A stretch of DNA of 64,000 bases from Halobacterium sp. KA-4 (GCF_021028995.1 NZ_JAJJZG010000005.1:124001-188000); one strand, 5' to 3'. Positions 7,971 through 17,321 are shown, numbered from the stretch's first letter. Program-made: numbers and translations. Notes: a model not told the origin generated them from the letters alone.

Positions 7971-10079
7971 TTAGGCGAGCTGGTCGGTGATGGCGTCGAT
8001 GACCGCGTCGACGACCGCGTCCTTCTCGCCGGAGAGGAACTCGATGCGGCCGTCGCGTGCGCCGCGCGGCTCGACACCGGCCTCGGAGAGTTCGTCGGCG
8101 ACCGTCTCGCCGACGGCGCGCACGTCCACCGCGTCATCGCTGCGGACGCGAATCTCGTCGCCGCTCACGCCGACGAGCACGTCCGCACGGTCGCGACGCC
8201 GGTAGAGCGCGTCGAGCAGCAGGTCGACCGGCGGGAAGTCGTACTCGTGAGTGTACGCGTCCACGTCCAGCGTCTCGAAGGCGACGCCGTCCTGGCCGCG
8301 CACGTCGAGGTGGGGTTCGGCGGTCGAAACTTCCGTTTCGAGGCGCTCGCGGAACTGCTCGGAAACGTGCTCGATGAGCGAGTCGTCGGCCTCCCCCCAG
8401 AGCAGGTCCGAGATGAGTTCGCGTTTGTCCTCGTAGGACTGGTAGAATGCTTCCAGCGCGATGGCGTCTCGGAGTTCGGCGAGCGTGTCCGGGCTGTAGT
8501 GGGTCTGGGCGGCGAGGTCCGCGTACGCGTCGGGCGTGTCAGCCCAGTACGCGACGGCGGGCAGGTGGTAGAGGTCCTCTCGTACGTCATCGTTGACGAA
8601 CGCGGCGAGCTGCGAGCCGAGCGCCCCCGTGTTCACAGGATTCTCGCCGGCTTCCGTCGGGCTGACGAGAACGTCTGCGCCCGCAGCGTCGTCGGTGTAG
8701 CCGCCGTCGATGGCGACCGTGTCTGCGTCGTAGATGTCCAGCAGGTCGATGGCGTCCGTGGACTCGCTGGTCGAGCCGGCACCGACGAGCACGAACAGTG
8801 GGTGTTTCTCGTCGTGGCGTTCGGCGGCTTCCAGCATCGACGTCACGTCGCCGGTGGCGTCGTCGATGGTGTAGAACGCGTCGTCGAGCGGCCGCCGGTC
8901 GACGTAGTGGTATTCGGCGTCCTCGCGCTCGTGTTCGTCCCGGATGAGTGGGAGGAGCGCGCGCTCGATGGCCGTGCCGGCGACGTAGCCTTCGACGGTG
9001 GCGGTGTGGCGGACGATGACCGGACGAGATTCGACGACGGCGCGGCGGATGGCCGTCGCGGCGTCGACGAGGTCGTCGGTGACGGCTTCGACGGCGTCGT
9101 CCTCGGCGAGCAGGTTAGTCGTCTCGGGGGTGGCGCGCTCGGTGAGCGCGTCCTCCATGCGGGCTTCGACGGCTTGCGCGTCCGTGCCTTCGAGCTCGTA
9201 GAGGTCCTCGGTTTCGACCTGGAGTTCGCCGCGACGGCGCTCGACTTCGCCGACGATGCGGACGACGTCGCCCGCTTCGATGTCGGGGTAGGCGCGGACG
9301 CCCGCTTCGACGAACGCAGCGCAGTCGACGGCACCGGTCTCGTCGGCGAGTTCGAACACCGTCGGGCCGCTGGTCTGCCGGGCGTTCGCGAGCTCGCCCT
9401 CGACCGTGACGCGTTCGTCGACGTAGTCCTCGAGGTCGGCAATCGGAACGCGTTCTGGTTCGCTCTCTTCGGACTCGGCATCCGCAGATTCGCTCTCCGC
9501 GGCTTCCGCTTCGCCGTCGGCGGCTTCGGCTTCCTCGTCCGTCTCGGCTTCCTCGTCTGCCTCGGCTTCGGGCTCGGGTTCGGCGTCTTCGGATTCGCCG
9601 AATTCGAACTCGGCGTCGTCCTCGGAAACCGGCGTTCCGCCGTCCGCGGTGCTGGTTTCGGTGTCCTGTTCCTCGTCGGAATCGTCGTCGTCCTCCGGGA
9701 GCTCCGCGTTCGACTCCGCGCTCGGGTCGTCGACGAGGTGGCCGCGGAAGTCGCGGTCGTCCTGTCGAATCGACCAGCCGAGGTCGACGTTCTCGTTGTC
9801 GTGGACGTCCGTAACTTGGACGTACACTTTGTCGCCGGCGTCCCAGCCGAGCGATTCGAGGCGGCCGGGCACTTCGCTACGGTGAAGCAGGCCGGTGACA
9901 GAGTCACCGATGTCGACGAACACGCCGAAGTCGGCGAAGCCGTCGATGGTGCCTTTGTAGTAGCGACCGGGCGTCAGTTGATCGGGAGAATCTCCGCGGA
10001 ACTCGAAGGCGACGTCCTCCTCGTGGGTGTCACAGACACGGCCGTCCGTGGAGGAGCCGCAGATGATACACGTACCCAT
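7971..10079 (-). CDS. S1/OB-fold/DHH-family protein with degenerate DHH active site
   Basis: 702 residues. Visible parts in order: a small Cys cluster (C4, C7, C16), an S1-like RNA-binding domain at about 35-105, a very acidic linker at 120-205, an OB-fold at 210-290, and a RecJ/DHH-like module from about 335 to the end. In active RecJ proteins motif I reads HxDADG and motif III DHH. Here these positions read HTATVEG (near 356) and IDGG (near 457), so the metal ligands appear lost. It probably binds nucleic acid rather than cutting it. It lies upstream of elp3 on the same strand. Confidence 0.8.
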   Translation of the reverse strand: MGTCIICGSSTDGRVCDTHEEDVAFEFRGDSPDQLTPGRYYKGTIDGFADFGVFVDIGDSVTGLLHRSEVPGRLESLGWDAGDKVYVQVTDVHDNENVDLGWSIRQDDRDFRGHLVDDPSAESNAELPEDDDDSDEEQDTETSTADGGTPVSEDDAEFEFGESEDAEPEPEAEADEEAETDEEAEAADGEAEAAESESADAESEESEPERVPIADLEDYVDERVTVEGELANARQTSGPTVFELADETGAVDCAAFVEAGVRAYPDIEAGDVVRIVGEVERRRGELQVETEDLYELEGTDAQAVEARMEDALTERATPETTNLLAEDDAVEAVTDDLVDAATAIRRAVVESRPVIVRHTATVEGYVAGTAIERALLPLIRDEHEREDAEYHYVDRRPLDDAFYTIDDATGDVTSMLEAAERHDEKHPLFVLVGAGSTSESTDAIDLLDIYDADTVAIDGGYTDDAAGADVLVSPTEAGENPVNTGALGSQLAAFVNDDVREDLYHLPAVAYWADTPDAYADLAAQTHYSPDTLAELRDAIALEAFYQSYEDKRELISDLLWGEADDSLIEHVSEQFRERLETEVSTAEPHLDVRGQDGVAFETLDVDAYTHEYDFPPVDLLLDALYRRRDRADVLVGVSGDEIRVRSDDAVDVRAVGETVADELSEAGVEPRGARDGRIEFLSGEKDAVVDAVIDAITDQLA

Positions 10080-10159
10080 TTGCTTCGAAAGAGCGGGTGC
10101 TGCCGTAAACGATTATCGAAAGCTCGTCGGTTCCACGTGGTAACACTCGCGCTCGCGAG

Positions 10160-10423
10160 CTACTCGAAGACCGGGCTGTCGGCTTCCAACGCTTCCACAT
10201 CGTCGACGACGTCGCGAACGTCTTCGGGGAACAACGCGACCTGTACTTCGTTGCCGCTGTCGTCCTCGAAGACGAGTTTGACGCGCTTGTCGCCGAATTC
10301 GCGGGCTTCTGCGGCTTCGACGTCGAATAGTTTCGCGTCGGCGGCCGTGTTCGACGGGCCGACGTGCTTGACAGCACCGTCTTTCAGTTCGAACATGAGG
10401 TCCGAGAAGTTGACGTTGAGCAC
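10160..10423 (-). CDS. Small conserved hypothetical protein
   Basis: 87 residues, unrecognised. A TTTAGT box 24-29 nt upstream of the GTG at 10423 favours that leaderless start (LNVNFSDLMFELKDGAVKHV); the ATG at 10396 (MFELKDG) is the alternative. The protein alternates short hydrophobic strands with acidic turns and ends EADSPVFE; no cysteine, signal or membrane segment. It sits alone between the DHH protein and a YIP1-like gene. Confidence 0.65.
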   Translation of the reverse strand: MLNVNFSDLMFELKDGAVKHVGPSNTAADAKLFDVEAAEAREFGDKRVKLVFEDDSGNEVQVALFPEDVRDVVDDVEALEADSPVFE

Positions 10424-10447
10424 ACGCCGACGTTGGCGGTGCGCCCA

Positions 10448-11095
10448 CTAAACTCCGAGCACTGCAGCGGCCTCGACCGCGCGCCCGACCCACGGCATGT
10501 AGTCGGCCGTCCACGGGAACAGCGCAGCCGTTGCAGCGAACCAACCGAATCCGGAGCCGTACGCGAGCACGCCCGGCACGAGCGCGGTTACCGTGGCGCG
10601 CGCGAACGACGTGTTGTGAACGATGCGCGTCCCGAGCACGAGCAGCACGAACGCCCACAGCCCGCAGACGAACGTGACTACTGGGACGCTGATACCGACG
10701 AACGCGCAGGGCGCGCTGGCGTACGCGAGCACTTGCACGGTTTCGCTGACGCCACCGCGGTCGGGAACCACGGCAGCGAGCACGAGTGTTTCGACAGCTG
10801 ACAGCGCGTGCAGCGCGGCGGGCGCAATCAGGAGGACGGCGAGAGCGAGTGTGAGCGTGGCGGCGAGCCACGATGGGGCCGGGAATTCCAGTGCATGCCC
10901 GGGGTTCAGTACGAGTCGCGTTCCCTGTGAGACGAGCACGACCGCCATCGCGAACACCAGCCCCGGGGCTTGGTCGCCCGGCGAGACGGCTTCCTCGAAG
11001 AACGTCGTGGGGTTCACGAGCACCTGCGTGAACGCCTTCGCGAGCCCCACCGGCCCGCGCTCGCGGCCACCCTCAGGCTCTACCCACGTAGTCAT
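10448..11095 (-). CDS. YIP1-family membrane protein
   Basis: 215 residues with about five or six hydrophobic segments. The N-terminal LAKAFTQVLVNPTTFFEEA is the PxxFF-type motif preceding the first membrane segment in prokaryotic YIP1 proteins. The ATG at 11095 is separated by a single nucleotide from the thymidine kinase stop, so the two genes are translationally linked. Function in archaea is unknown. Confidence 0.75.
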   Translation of the reverse strand: MTTWVEPEGGRERGPVGLAKAFTQVLVNPTTFFEEAVSPGDQAPGLVFAMAVVLVSQGTRLVLNPGHALEFPAPSWLAATLTLALAVLLIAPAALHALSAVETLVLAAVVPDRGGVSETVQVLAYASAPCAFVGISVPVVTFVCGLWAFVLLVLGTRIVHNTSFARATVTALVPGVLAYGSGFGWFAATAALFPWTADYMPWVGRAVEAAAVLGV

Positions 11096-11096
11096 C

Positions 11097-11684
11097 TCAG
11101 TCCCGCTCGACGACGTGGCAGTTCCGACACCGTGCCTCGTAGGACTCCTCCGCGCCGACCATAATCGTGGGGTCGTCGTAGTGGGCTGGCTCGCCCTCGA
11201 TGAGCCGCTGGTTGCGGGTCGCGGGCTCCCCACACTGCGTGCAGATGGCCTGGAACTTCTCGACGTACTCGGCGACCGCCATCAACTGTGGGATGGGGTC
11301 GAACGGCTCCCCACGGAACGTCTGGTCGGTGCCGGAGACGACGACGCGGCGGCCGTCGCTAGCGAGGTTCTGACAGACTTCGACGAGTTCGTCGGGGAAG
11401 AAGTTCGCCTCGTCGATGGCGACGACTTCCTCGCCGTTGAGGTAGCTGGGAATCTTCGAGACGCCCTCTGCGGTGGTGTCGACGACCGTTGCCTCCCACG
11501 TGCGGCCGGCGTGCGAGCCGAGCGTCGCCTCGCCGTACCGGTCGTCGATGGCCGGCGTGAACGCCGCGACCTCCTGGCCCGCGATTTCCGCGCGCCGCAG
11601 CCGCCGCAACAGCTCCTCCGTCTTCCCGGAGAACATCGACCCCGTGATGACCTCGGCCCACCCGGAGTTCGTAATCGCGTGCAT
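11097..11684 (-). CDS. tdk: Thymidine kinase (TK1 type)
   Basis: Phosphorylates thymidine to dTMP in the salvage pathway. 195 residues. The P-loop GSMFSGKTEELLRR starts at residue 15, the AIDEANFF Walker-B/lid segment is near 95, and the zinc site is formed by CTQC and CRNC in the C-terminal third, as in tetrameric TK1. ATG 11684 gives MHAITNSGWAEV, the expected N-terminus. First gene of a two-gene unit with the YIP1 protein. Confidence 0.95.
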   Translation of the reverse strand: MHAITNSGWAEVITGSMFSGKTEELLRRLRRAEIAGQEVAAFTPAIDDRYGEATLGSHAGRTWEATVVDTTAEGVSKIPSYLNGEEVVAIDEANFFPDELVEVCQNLASDGRRVVVSGTDQTFRGEPFDPIPQLMAVAEYVEKFQAICTQCGEPATRNQRLIEGEPAHYDDPTIMVGAEESYEARCRNCHVVERD

Positions 11685-11796
11685 GCTCACAACGGGGGTG
11701 GTCGCGGGGCAAAACGCTTGCTCATCTGCGGCGGCGATTACAGGCAGCCAGGAATCCACCCGCACCTATTTTGGGCCGGCTCACCTCTCGCGGCGT

Positions 11797-12225
11797 ATGT
11801 ACGACGACGTCCTGTTGCCGACCGACGGGAGCAGTGCCGCGGACGCTGCAGTCCCGCACGCAATCGAACTCGCGGACCGCTACGGCGCCCGCCTGCACGT
11901 TCTCTACGTCGCGGATACCACCGAGTACAGCACCGTCACCTTCGAGGACGACGTCGTCGATCCGCTGGCCGAGGAAGGCGAGCAGGTCGTCGACGACGTC
12001 GTCGAGAAAGCCAGCAACCAGAACATCGAAGCCGTCGGCGTCGTGATGAAGGGCGGTGCCTACGAGACCATCCTCCAGTACGTCGAAGACGAGGACATCG
12101 ATGTGGTCGTGATGGGGACGCACGGCCGACGTGGTCTCGACCGCGCGCTCCTCGGGAGCGTCACCGAACGCATCGTCCGTACCTCAGACGTCCCCGTGTT
12201 GACGGTTCGCGAGGACGAAGCGTAG
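11797..12225 (+). CDS. Universal stress protein (UspA family)
   Basis: 142 residues. MYDDVLLPTDGSSAAD is the standard start of UspA proteins, and GTHGRRGLDRALLGSVTERIV contains the ATP-binding G-x2-G-x9-G(S/T) motif. An ATP-binding USP of the single-domain type. ATG 11797 lies about 28 nt after a CTATTTTG box, consistent with a leaderless message. Divergent from tdk. Confidence 0.93.
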   Translation: MYDDVLLPTDGSSAADAAVPHAIELADRYGARLHVLYVADTTEYSTVTFEDDVVDPLAEEGEQVVDDVVEKASNQNIEAVGVVMKGGAYETILQYVEDEDIDVVVMGTHGRRGLDRALLGSVTERIVRTSDVPVLTVREDEA

Positions 12226-12253
12226 ACCAGGCGTGGCCATTCGGTGCTGGCGG

Positions 12254-13261
12254 TCAGATACCTCGGACAGTCTCGATGACGCCGACGGATTCGAGGACCA
12301 TCCATGCGAGGAACAGCGCGTACAACGCGAGGAAGCCGACGGCTTCGCGGTCGGTGAGTTCGAGGTCGGTGCGGGTGGTGACAACGAACACGAGCGTCGC
12401 GAACGCCAGGAACCCCATCGTCGGCACCGCGACGCGGAAGTCGATGGTGGCGGTGCCGGCGAGGAGGACGCCGAGCGGGATGGCGACGAGGAGGTTGAAC
12501 GTGTTGCTACCGAGGACGTTCGTGACGCTGGTGACGCTCTCGTCGTTCTTCGCGGCTCGGACGCTGACGATGGCGTCCGGGAGGCTGGTCGCGGCGGCGA
12601 TGACGGTGACGCCCCAGAGGAACGTCGGCGTGTTGAACGTGGCGCCGAAGGAGAGCGCGGCGCGCACGATTCCCTCGACGCCGATGCCGATGACGACGAG
12701 TGCGGCGGCGAGCACGGCCCACTCGCGGCGCGGGCGCACGTCCGGCGCTGGTTCGGGGACGTGCTCGCTCGCGTCCTGCTGGTGGAGGAAAACGTAGACG
12801 CCGTACGTCGCGAGTGGAACGAGCGCGAGCGACGGCGTGAGGATTGCCGCCCGGTTCGTGCCGCCGGGGACGTAGGTCGCACCGAGCGCGAACACCAAGA
12901 ACAGCACGAGAATGGAGATGATGTAGAACTGCGCGTCCTTGTGGACGATGTCCCGCGTGGTCGACAGCTCCTCGCTGGAGAACGCGGACAGCGCAGGAAT
13001 CACGAGGAGGTTGAAGATGGCACTTCCGACGATTGCGCCGACGCCCAGCGAGAATTCGCCGTGGACGACCGTGCTGACGACGACGGAACTGATTTCGGGG
13101 AAACTCGACCCGACGGCGACGACGATGGCACCGTGGACGGCGACGGGGAGGCCGTAGTACTTGCTGAGGCGCTCGGCGGAGCGCTCGAAGAAGCTGCTGC
13201 CCTTCCAGATGACGGCAGTACCAACGACGACCAGTACTAGTGGAACGAGAACCCCGGCCAT
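12254..13261 (-). CDS. Ca2+/cation antiporter (CaCA family, YrbG-like)
   Basis: 335 residues with about ten membrane segments. Both alpha repeats are clear: GSSFPEISSVV...GAIVGSAIFN in the first half and ATSLPDAIVSV...VLGSNTFN in the second, the cation-binding signature of sodium/calcium exchangers. A close paralogue of the same length lies at 52117-53154. The substrate (Ca2+ or another divalent in exchange for Na+/H+) cannot be fixed from sequence. ATG 13261 gives a membrane segment immediately at the N-terminus. Confidence 0.9.
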   Translation of the reverse strand: MAGVLVPLVLVVVGTAVIWKGSSFFERSAERLSKYYGLPVAVHGAIVVAVGSSFPEISSVVVSTVVHGEFSLGVGAIVGSAIFNLLVIPALSAFSSEELSTTRDIVHKDAQFYIISILVLFLVFALGATYVPGGTNRAAILTPSLALVPLATYGVYVFLHQQDASEHVPEPAPDVRPRREWAVLAAALVVIGIGVEGIVRAALSFGATFNTPTFLWGVTVIAAATSLPDAIVSVRAAKNDESVTSVTNVLGSNTFNLLVAIPLGVLLAGTATIDFRVAVPTMGFLAFATLVFVVTTRTDLELTDREAVGFLALYALFLAWMVLESVGVIETVRGI

Positions 13262-13337
13262 GGACCGTGACGTACATTCGGCGGCCGGTTATTCGTTCTC
13301 CCTCCGGAACGACATTGCTGGCGTCGGCGCCGACTGT

Positions 13338-14255
13338 TCACTTCGCGAGGCGTGCGACCGTCTCCTCGCCGTGCTCTTCGAGTTCGACGAGGCCGTCCCC
13401 GGCGAGGTCTTCGAGTAAGCCACGGAGCCACTCGCGGCCGGTGTCGCCGCCGTAGTCGACGCGCACCCGCGGGCCGAGTTCGTCGAGTTCGAGTTCGCCG
13501 TGCTCGCGGAGCGCGCCGACCGCGCGCCCGCGCTTCTGCCGGCGACTCCCCTCGAACGTCGACTGCTCGGGGACGTCCGGCGCGGAGAAGTCGCCCGAGG
13601 CGTACGCCGCACACCACTCCCGCCACGGACAACCGGCCTCGTCACAACTCGGGGACTTCCCGCAGGCCACCCCGCCTAATTCCATGATGGCGTTGTTCCA
13701 GACCTCGGATTCCCCGTCCGGCATCAGCTCGTTCGCGGCTTCCTCGAAGACCGTATCGTCGTCGGGGACGTCGAACGCGCGGTAGAGCACGCGCTTGACG
13801 TTCGTGTCCACGACCGCGTCGCCGTTGTCGAACGCGAACGACGCGACGGCGTTGGCGGTGTACGGGCCGACGCCCATCAACTCCGAGAGTTCGTCGGGCG
13901 TCTCCGGGAACTGGCCATCGTAGTCGTTCTCGACCTGCTGGGCGGCCTCGTGGAGGTACTTCGCGCGGTTGTTGTACCCGAGGCTGTTCGCCGACCAGAA
14001 CCCGACGACGTCCGCGCGGTCCGTAGCGGCGAGGTCGGTCGTCGTCGGCCACTTCTCGAGGAACGCGTGGTAGGCGTCCTCGACGCGAGAGAGTTGGGTC
14101 TGCTGGCTCATCACCTCCGAGACGAGAATCGCGTACGGGTCGTCGGTGCGGCGCCACGGGAAGTCCCGGTGGCCGTCCTCGTACCACGCCACCAGCGCGT
14201 CCCGAACGGCGTCGACGTCGCTGGGAAGTGCGTACTCCCCGGCCCCCTCAGTCAT
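13338..14255 (-). CDS. mutY: A/G-specific adenine DNA glycosylase
   Basis: Removes adenine paired with 8-oxoguanine in base excision repair. 305 residues: SEVMSQQTQLSRV carries the catalytic Glu, LMGVGPYTANAVASFA is the helix-hairpin-helix, and AVVDTNVKRVL holds the catalytic Asp. The 4Fe-4S loop is C-x6-C-x2-C-x5-C (CGKSPSCDEAGCPWREWC). The C-terminal part is shorter than bacterial MutY and lacks a clear NUDIX-like 8-oxoG domain. Instead a small winged-helix-like tail (GREWLRGLLEDLAGDGLVEL) is seen. Confidence 0.93.
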   Translation of the reverse strand: MTEGAGEYALPSDVDAVRDALVAWYEDGHRDFPWRRTDDPYAILVSEVMSQQTQLSRVEDAYHAFLEKWPTTTDLAATDRADVVGFWSANSLGYNNRAKYLHEAAQQVENDYDGQFPETPDELSELMGVGPYTANAVASFAFDNGDAVVDTNVKRVLYRAFDVPDDDTVFEEAANELMPDGESEVWNNAIMELGGVACGKSPSCDEAGCPWREWCAAYASGDFSAPDVPEQSTFEGSRRQKRGRAVGALREHGELELDELGPRVRVDYGGDTGREWLRGLLEDLAGDGLVELEEHGEETVARLAK

Positions 14256-14369
14256 GGACGGCAGTTGTTCGGTCGCGCGCTTAGGGGTGCTGGTTCGCGG
14301 CCGGCCGCGAATTGCAGGCGGGGAGAACGCCCGCGAGGATTAATTTCTACGCACGGGAACTCGCGCGTG

Positions 14370-15104
14370 ATGCGATGGAACGCCCGCCTTTCGGTCTGTG
14401 TCGCCGCGTTGCTCGTGACCGCGGGCTGTACCGGTCTCTCGGACGGCGAAAACGCGGCGGACGCCGCACAACTCCAGAGCAACGTCGTGGACGCGATGGC
14501 CGACGTCGACACCTACCGCATGGAGATGCGGATGAACGTCTCTGCGAGCGGCCAGTCGCTGTCGATGACCCAGCGCGGTGTCTTCGACCACGAGGCCGAA
14601 CGAGCGCGCGTGAACGCGACTGTTCTCGGGCAGGAGACGACGACGTCCATCGACGGCACGACGGCGTACGTGAACGTCGGTGGCGTCTGGCAGACCCGCG
14701 ACCTCTCGGACCGGGAGCCGTGGAATGAGAGCACCGGCATCGACCAGCAGCGCGCGCTCCTGGAGTCGGGTAACGTCACCGTCGCGGGGTCGGCGACTGT
14801 GGACGGCGTGGCGACGACCGTGCTGCGGGTCGACCCCGACCCGTCGGACGTGAAGTCCGTCGTCGCCCAGCAGCAGGGACAGGCGCTCGACGGGGTCGGC
14901 GTCGAGTCTGCCACTTACCGGGTGTACGCCGCTAACGATACACACCGGCTTCGGCAGGTCGAGATGAACCTCACGATGTCCATTAGCGGGCAGACCACGG
15001 ACGCGAACGCCACGATCACGTTCTCGGAGTACGGCGAGCCGGTGAACATCTCAGTGCCCGACGCCGCTACCGACCAGGCCGCGCGCGGCCGCGCTGTCGC
15101 CTGA
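14370..15104 (+). CDS. Secreted lipoprotein (LppX/LolA-like fold suspected)
   Basis: 244 residues. The signal sequence ends in a lipobox (LLVTAGC, Cys near residue 20) and is anchored outside the membrane. The mature part has many N-glycosylation sequons and the pattern AMADVDTYRMEMRMNV...GTTAYVNVGGVW...VVRVDPDPS, similar to LppX/LolA-like lipoproteins that measure beta-sheet curvature in archaea. Exact role unknown. Start ATG 14370 with a TTAATTTC box about 25 nt upstream. Confidence 0.75.
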   Translation: MRWNARLSVCVAALLVTAGCTGLSDGENAADAAQLQSNVVDAMADVDTYRMEMRMNVSASGQSLSMTQRGVFDHEAERARVNATVLGQETTTSIDGTTAYVNVGGVWQTRDLSDREPWNESTGIDQQRALLESGNVTVAGSATVDGVATTVLRVDPDPSDVKSVVAQQQGQALDGVGVESATYRVYAANDTHRLRQVEMNLTMSISGQTTDANATITFSEYGEPVNISVPDAATDQAARGRAVA

Positions 15105-15160
15105 CGCGGGCGCTGCGAGCAACGGAAAGGCGTATCCCGACGCCAGCACACGTCCCGCGT

Positions 15161-15475
15161 ATGAGTCTCGACGACCTCGAAACCGACGTCGAATTGGCGT
15201 ACGAAGACCTCGACGACTACGAGTTCCTCGACCGCGAGAGTCGCCAAGAATTGGCGATGCTGAGCGCGGCGCTGGACGCCGACACGGACGAACTGCTGCG
15301 GCGTGCGATTCACTTGCTGTTCCAGTCGACGACCGAGTCCGGGCGCCTGGACTTCCACCTGCGGTCGACGTACGACGTTACCTACGACGAATATCTTTCG
15401 GGGATGACGTTCGACGATGTGACCGGCGGCGCCGCGGTCCAGCAGCCCGACGACGACCGCCGCTACCAGTTCTAA
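15161..15475 (+). CDS. Conserved hypothetical haloarchaeal protein
   Basis: 104 residues, strongly acidic, unrecognised. It looks helical over the first half (ETDVELAYEDLDDYEFLDRE...LAMLSAALDADTDELLRRAIHLLF), which suggests a small DNA-binding or adaptor protein, but no helix-turn-helix can be assigned with confidence. Good GC3 coding bias supports it as real. It lies between two secreted-protein genes in the same direction. Confidence 0.6.
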   Translation: MSLDDLETDVELAYEDLDDYEFLDRESRQELAMLSAALDADTDELLRRAIHLLFQSTTESGRLDFHLRSTYDVTYDEYLSGMTFDDVTGGAAVQQPDDDRRYQF

Positions 15476-15533
15476 AGCTGGACCGCCGACAGAATGCGGG
15501 GTTGTTAAATCCCGGACGCGCCGACTACGAGGT

Positions 15534-15944
15534 ATGCGAGACCGAACGCGACGCGACGTGCTGCGAGCGACCGCAGGTATCGGCGCGACGGCCGCGCTTG
15601 CCGGTTGTCTCGGCGGTGGCGGCGGCAGCGACGACGAAGTCGACGCTCTCGACGCTCCGGAGGGCACGGAAGTCGTCGAAGTCGGCCCCGATGGGAACTA
15701 CGTCTTCGACCCTGAGGAACTCACGATTTCGACGGGGACGACCGTGCGGTTCGTCTGGCTGTCCGGGACGCACAACGTCGCCGTGACGAGTCAGCCCGCG
15801 GACGCCGACTGGTCGGGCCACGACACCATCGAGGAGCGCGGCTTCTACTTCGAGTACACCTTCGAGGTGCCGGGTCGCTACGAGTACGTCTGTACGCCCC
15901 ACCAGGCGCAGGGGATGACCGGCGCAATCGTCGTCGAAGAGTAG
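15534..15944 (+). CDS. Halocyanin (type I copper protein, lipid-anchored)
   Basis: 136 residues. Tat signal (MRDRTRRDVLRATAG) with lipobox LAGC, then a GGGGGSDDE linker. The copper site is complete: H in SGTHNV, then C and H in YVCTPHQAQGM, with M as axial ligand. A small mobile or membrane-tethered electron carrier on the outer face of the cytoplasmic membrane. A TTAAAT box lies about 28 nt upstream. Its TAG stop directly abuts the stop of the converging aminotransferase. Confidence 0.93.
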   Translation: MRDRTRRDVLRATAGIGATAALAGCLGGGGGSDDEVDALDAPEGTEVVEVGPDGNYVFDPEELTISTGTTVRFVWLSGTHNVAVTSQPADADWSGHDTIEERGFYFEYTFEVPGRYEYVCTPHQAQGMTGAIVVEE

Positions 15945-17321
15945 TTACTGGACGTCCTCGCTGTGGCCCGTAGTGGGTCCAGCCTTCGTGACCTTTGGGT
16001 CGTCGAGAGCATCCAGGAAGACGTCCATCGCGACGTCGATTTCGCGCTCCGTGACGTCCAGCGGCGGGAGCAAGCGCACCGTCTTGTAGCCGCAGCCGAG
16101 CAGCAGTAGCCCGCGCTCTAGGCACGCCTTCACGACGGCTTCGCGGCGGTCCTTGGTGTCGAACTCGACGCCGAGCATGAGGCCGTTCCCGCGCACGTCG
16201 GCGACGAAGCCGGGCGCGTCGTCGGCGAGAATCTCTTCGACTTGGCGGCCGCGCTCGGTGACGTTGTCGAGCACGCCGTCGCTGGTGATGGCGTCGATGG
16301 TGGCGACGCCCTGTGCGGCCGCGAGCAGGTCGCCCGCGCCCCACGTCGAGGAGAGTCGGCCGGTCTCGTCGGGGAAGAGGTCCTCGTTGGCGACGGTCGC
16401 GCCGACGCGCAGGCCTTTCGCGGACGTGATGACGTCGGGGTCGATGCTGGTGTGGTCGACGCCCCAGAGTTCGCCCGTGCGGCCGAGCCCGGACTGAATC
16501 TCGTCGGCGATGACGGGGATGTCGTGGGTCTGTTGGATGTCGGCGATGTCGTCGGCGAAGTCGTCGCTGGGGACGCGGTAGCCGCCCTCGCCCTGCTGGG
16601 GTTCGAGGATGAGGTACGCCACTTCCTCGGGGTCGATGACGCCGCGCTTGGGGTGGAGTTTGTCCGCGACGACGTTCCCACCGGGGCCGTTGGTCTTCCA
16701 CCCGCACTCGCAGTCGCTCTCACAAGCGCAGTAGGGTGCGGAGACGACGACGCCGATTTCGGGGTAGCCGGTGCGGTGGACGGCCTTCGAGCGGTTCAGC
16801 GAGAGCGCGCCGAGCGTGCGCCCGTGGAACGCGCCGTCGAACGTGAACGCGCGGTGGCCGCCGTTCGCGTAACAGATTTTGATGGCGTTCTCGACGGCTT
16901 CCGCGCCCGTATTCGAGAGGAAGACCGTGTCCAGGCCGTACTCCTCGGTGATATCGGTGAGCCGGTGAAGTAGTTGCGTGGATGTCGGTAAGTCGGCGTC
17001 CTCGGGTGGCCAGCCGCCGCTGGCGTAGAAGTCCTGGCCCGCAATCTTGGAGGGGTCGACGACGTCGAACTCCGCCAGTCGGTCCATGATTTTGGGGTTG
17101 TTGTAGCCGAACGGCGCGGCCGCGACGTGGCTCGTGAAGTCCATGAGGACGTTACCGTCGACGTCCCGGCAGAACGGGCCGGCGGCGTCTTCGGTGATGT
17201 CCCAGACGAACTCGTAGACGTACGTGCTGGGTGCGGCGTGCTCGTGGTGGTAGTCGACCCACTGCCGGGCTTTCTCGCCGGGCAGGCTTCGGACGCTCGG
17301 CTCCGCGGTCTCCCTGTCCAT
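15945..17321 (-). CDS. Class III PLP-dependent aminotransferase
   Basis: 458 residues. Features: the GAEAVENAIKICYANGG cofactor-binding region, AFHGRTLGALSLN, VIADEIQSGLGRTG and the Schiff-base lysine in ITSAKGLRVG. Family members convert omega-amino groups (4-aminobutyrate, acetylornithine-like substrates); the substrate is unresolved. An unusual feature is a four-cysteine cluster CACESDCEC in the loop near residue 200, which could bind a metal. ATG 17321 begins MDRETAEPSV; the longer open frame upstream is the antisense of the MgtC-like gene. Confidence 0.88.
   Translation of the reverse strand: MDRETAEPSVRSLPGEKARQWVDYHHEHAAPSTYVYEFVWDITEDAAGPFCRDVDGNVLMDFTSHVAAAPFGYNNPKIMDRLAEFDVVDPSKIAGQDFYASGGWPPEDADLPTSTQLLHRLTDITEEYGLDTVFLSNTGAEAVENAIKICYANGGHRAFTFDGAFHGRTLGALSLNRSKAVHRTGYPEIGVVVSAPYCACESDCECGWKTNGPGGNVVADKLHPKRGVIDPEEVAYLILEPQQGEGGYRVPSDDFADDIADIQQTHDIPVIADEIQSGLGRTGELWGVDHTSIDPDVITSAKGLRVGATVANEDLFPDETGRLSSTWGAGDLLAAAQGVATIDAITSDGVLDNVTERGRQVEEILADDAPGFVADVRGNGLMLGVEFDTKDRREAVVKACLERGLLLLGCGYKTVRLLPPLDVTEREIDVAMDVFLDALDDPKVTKAGPTTGHSEDVQ

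Noticed and set aside
8247..10451. A 734-codon open frame on the plus strand
   Set aside because: It is the reverse shadow of the DHH-family gene; GC-rich genomes leave such frames open, and no family was recognisable.
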